Part shown: piece after piece, positions 63,279 to 64,000 of the stretch | How positions within the stretch are numbered: position 1 is the stretch's first letter | How the letters are laid out: each line of letters begins with the position of its first letter | Assembly (NCBI GenBank): GCA_944470555.2 | Contig: OX104134.1 | Location: 73,092,678 to 73,156,677 of the forward strand | From: Heterobilharzia americana | Lineage: Eukaryota > Platyhelminthes > Trematoda > Strigeidida > Schistosomatidae | Reading direction: 5' to 3' | DNA length: 64,000 nucleotides | Notes under the pieces: model-generated | What the model saw: only the letters and a program-made list of their open reading frames with translations | Database searches by the model: none | Told to the model about the DNA's origin: nothing | Program-made: the position numbers and the translations under genes

Positions 63279-64000
63279 GTGAGAAAATTCTAGCAAATAT
63301 ACTATTCTGAACAAAATTAGAAACTAAGTGTTAAAATAAATAAGACACTATCAAATCTCAGTAAACTACCTGGAGTTTAATCAGCAAGATCTCCTTCAAA
63401 TTTAAGTTTTGGTAACACTCACTAATGCATTGATCAGTGAAAATCCAACTATCAATTGACTGACTGATCTCCACTCTAAGGAGAGTGGTTATTATTTTAT
63501 TCTTGAATTCAATAGTATTATAAACAGAAAGTAAGCACCCTACACTTTCTGTGTTCACCCATCAGCGAAATAGTTAAAAATATACTTATTTATTTTCAGG
63601 CTACTTTACGACGCATCAAGATGAAGATTATATCATGTATTTCTTTCCATTAATCTGCTGAAGATTTAGTCACATCCCATTGTGTATACCAGTTTACATG
63701 GGTGTGGGGTGATTCGTGCGCTGGGAAGAGTAAGTGAAATAAGAAATAGGGTAGGCGAAGAATATTCGAAAATAACCGGAAAAACAATTACTTTCAGATA
63801 GGTAGATAAATACATGGGGCAAACGGACGTCGTCATCAGTCACTAAAGACACTATGGAAAAACGTCTTAGGATTGATCCCAAAACAGCCTTTAGACCTTC
63901 ACACTGGAGTCATCAGGACCATGAACAGGTTTATTTAGTCCTTAGTCATAAGAAAGTTCAAACCCCCCTTTGAGCTTTCAAAAACAAATCGTCATTGCCT
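63279..64000 (+). other. Start of the intron after the first zinc-finger exon
   Basis: It begins with GTGAGA and continues to the window edge. I searched by eye for the second zinc finger (a C-x5-C-x9-C-x2-C block) on the + strand and did not find it. No other feature is recognised. Confidence 0.7.

Overview
The window looks like nuclear DNA of a platyhelminth, most probably a schistosome blood fluke (Schistosoma or a close relative). The evidence is high A+T content by eye, very sparse coding sequence, long intron-like stretches, many decayed Penelope-like retroelements and RTE-like non-LTR retrotransposons whose protein remnants resemble schistosome families, and a platyhelminth-type nuclear receptor exon at the right end. 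The species call is inference; no database was searched. There are no bacterial operons, CRISPR arrays or rRNA genes.

Layout. Positions 1-60 are the 3' tail of an RTE-like element. From 2.4 to 20.7 kb at least five Penelope-like element (PLE) fragments are scattered: 2.43-3.40 (+), 9.34-9.92 (+, with a 68-70 bp tandem repeat in its tail), 12.06-13.99 (+), and a divergent pair at 18.90-19.62 (-) and 19.73-20.70 (+). The stretch 20.7-30.0 kb has no supported gene. An almost complete but dead RTE-like element lies at 30.00-33.35 kb (+) with an 11-bp target-site duplication (one mismatch). After a gene-poor stretch with an (AT)26 microsatellite and one possible orphan exon (38.37-38.67), a different non-LTR fragment sits at 45.04-46.21 (-) and a sixth PLE fragment at 47.85-48.36 (+). 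A composite repeat carrying a tRNA-like sequence lies at 52.43-52.83 (-). A second, 5'-truncated copy of the RTE-like family is at 56.894-59.260 (-), with a perfect 10-bp duplication.

The one well-supported host gene is a nuclear receptor of the NR2E3/PNR/FAX-1 type on the + strand. A large exon at 62,373-63,278 encodes a long Ser/Asn-rich N-terminal region and the first zinc finger of the DNA-binding domain, ending at a clear splice donor. The second finger and ligand-binding domain must lie beyond the window. The exon's frame is broken by one base at a T5 run (62,986-62,990). A phase-compatible candidate first exon with TATA-like sequence, good ATG context and strong donor lies at 50,433-50,484. 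If it is real, the tRNA-like repeat and the second RTE copy lie inside an 11.9 kb first intron.

The most unusual observation is that the two RTE-like copies, about 80% similar by eye with many indels over most of their length, share a 903-bp inverted block (31,886-32,788 versus 57,443-58,345) in which I found no difference. The block includes the same nonsense codon in the reverse transcriptase, and identity stops abruptly on both sides. That points to ectopic gene conversion or an assembly/consensus artefact.
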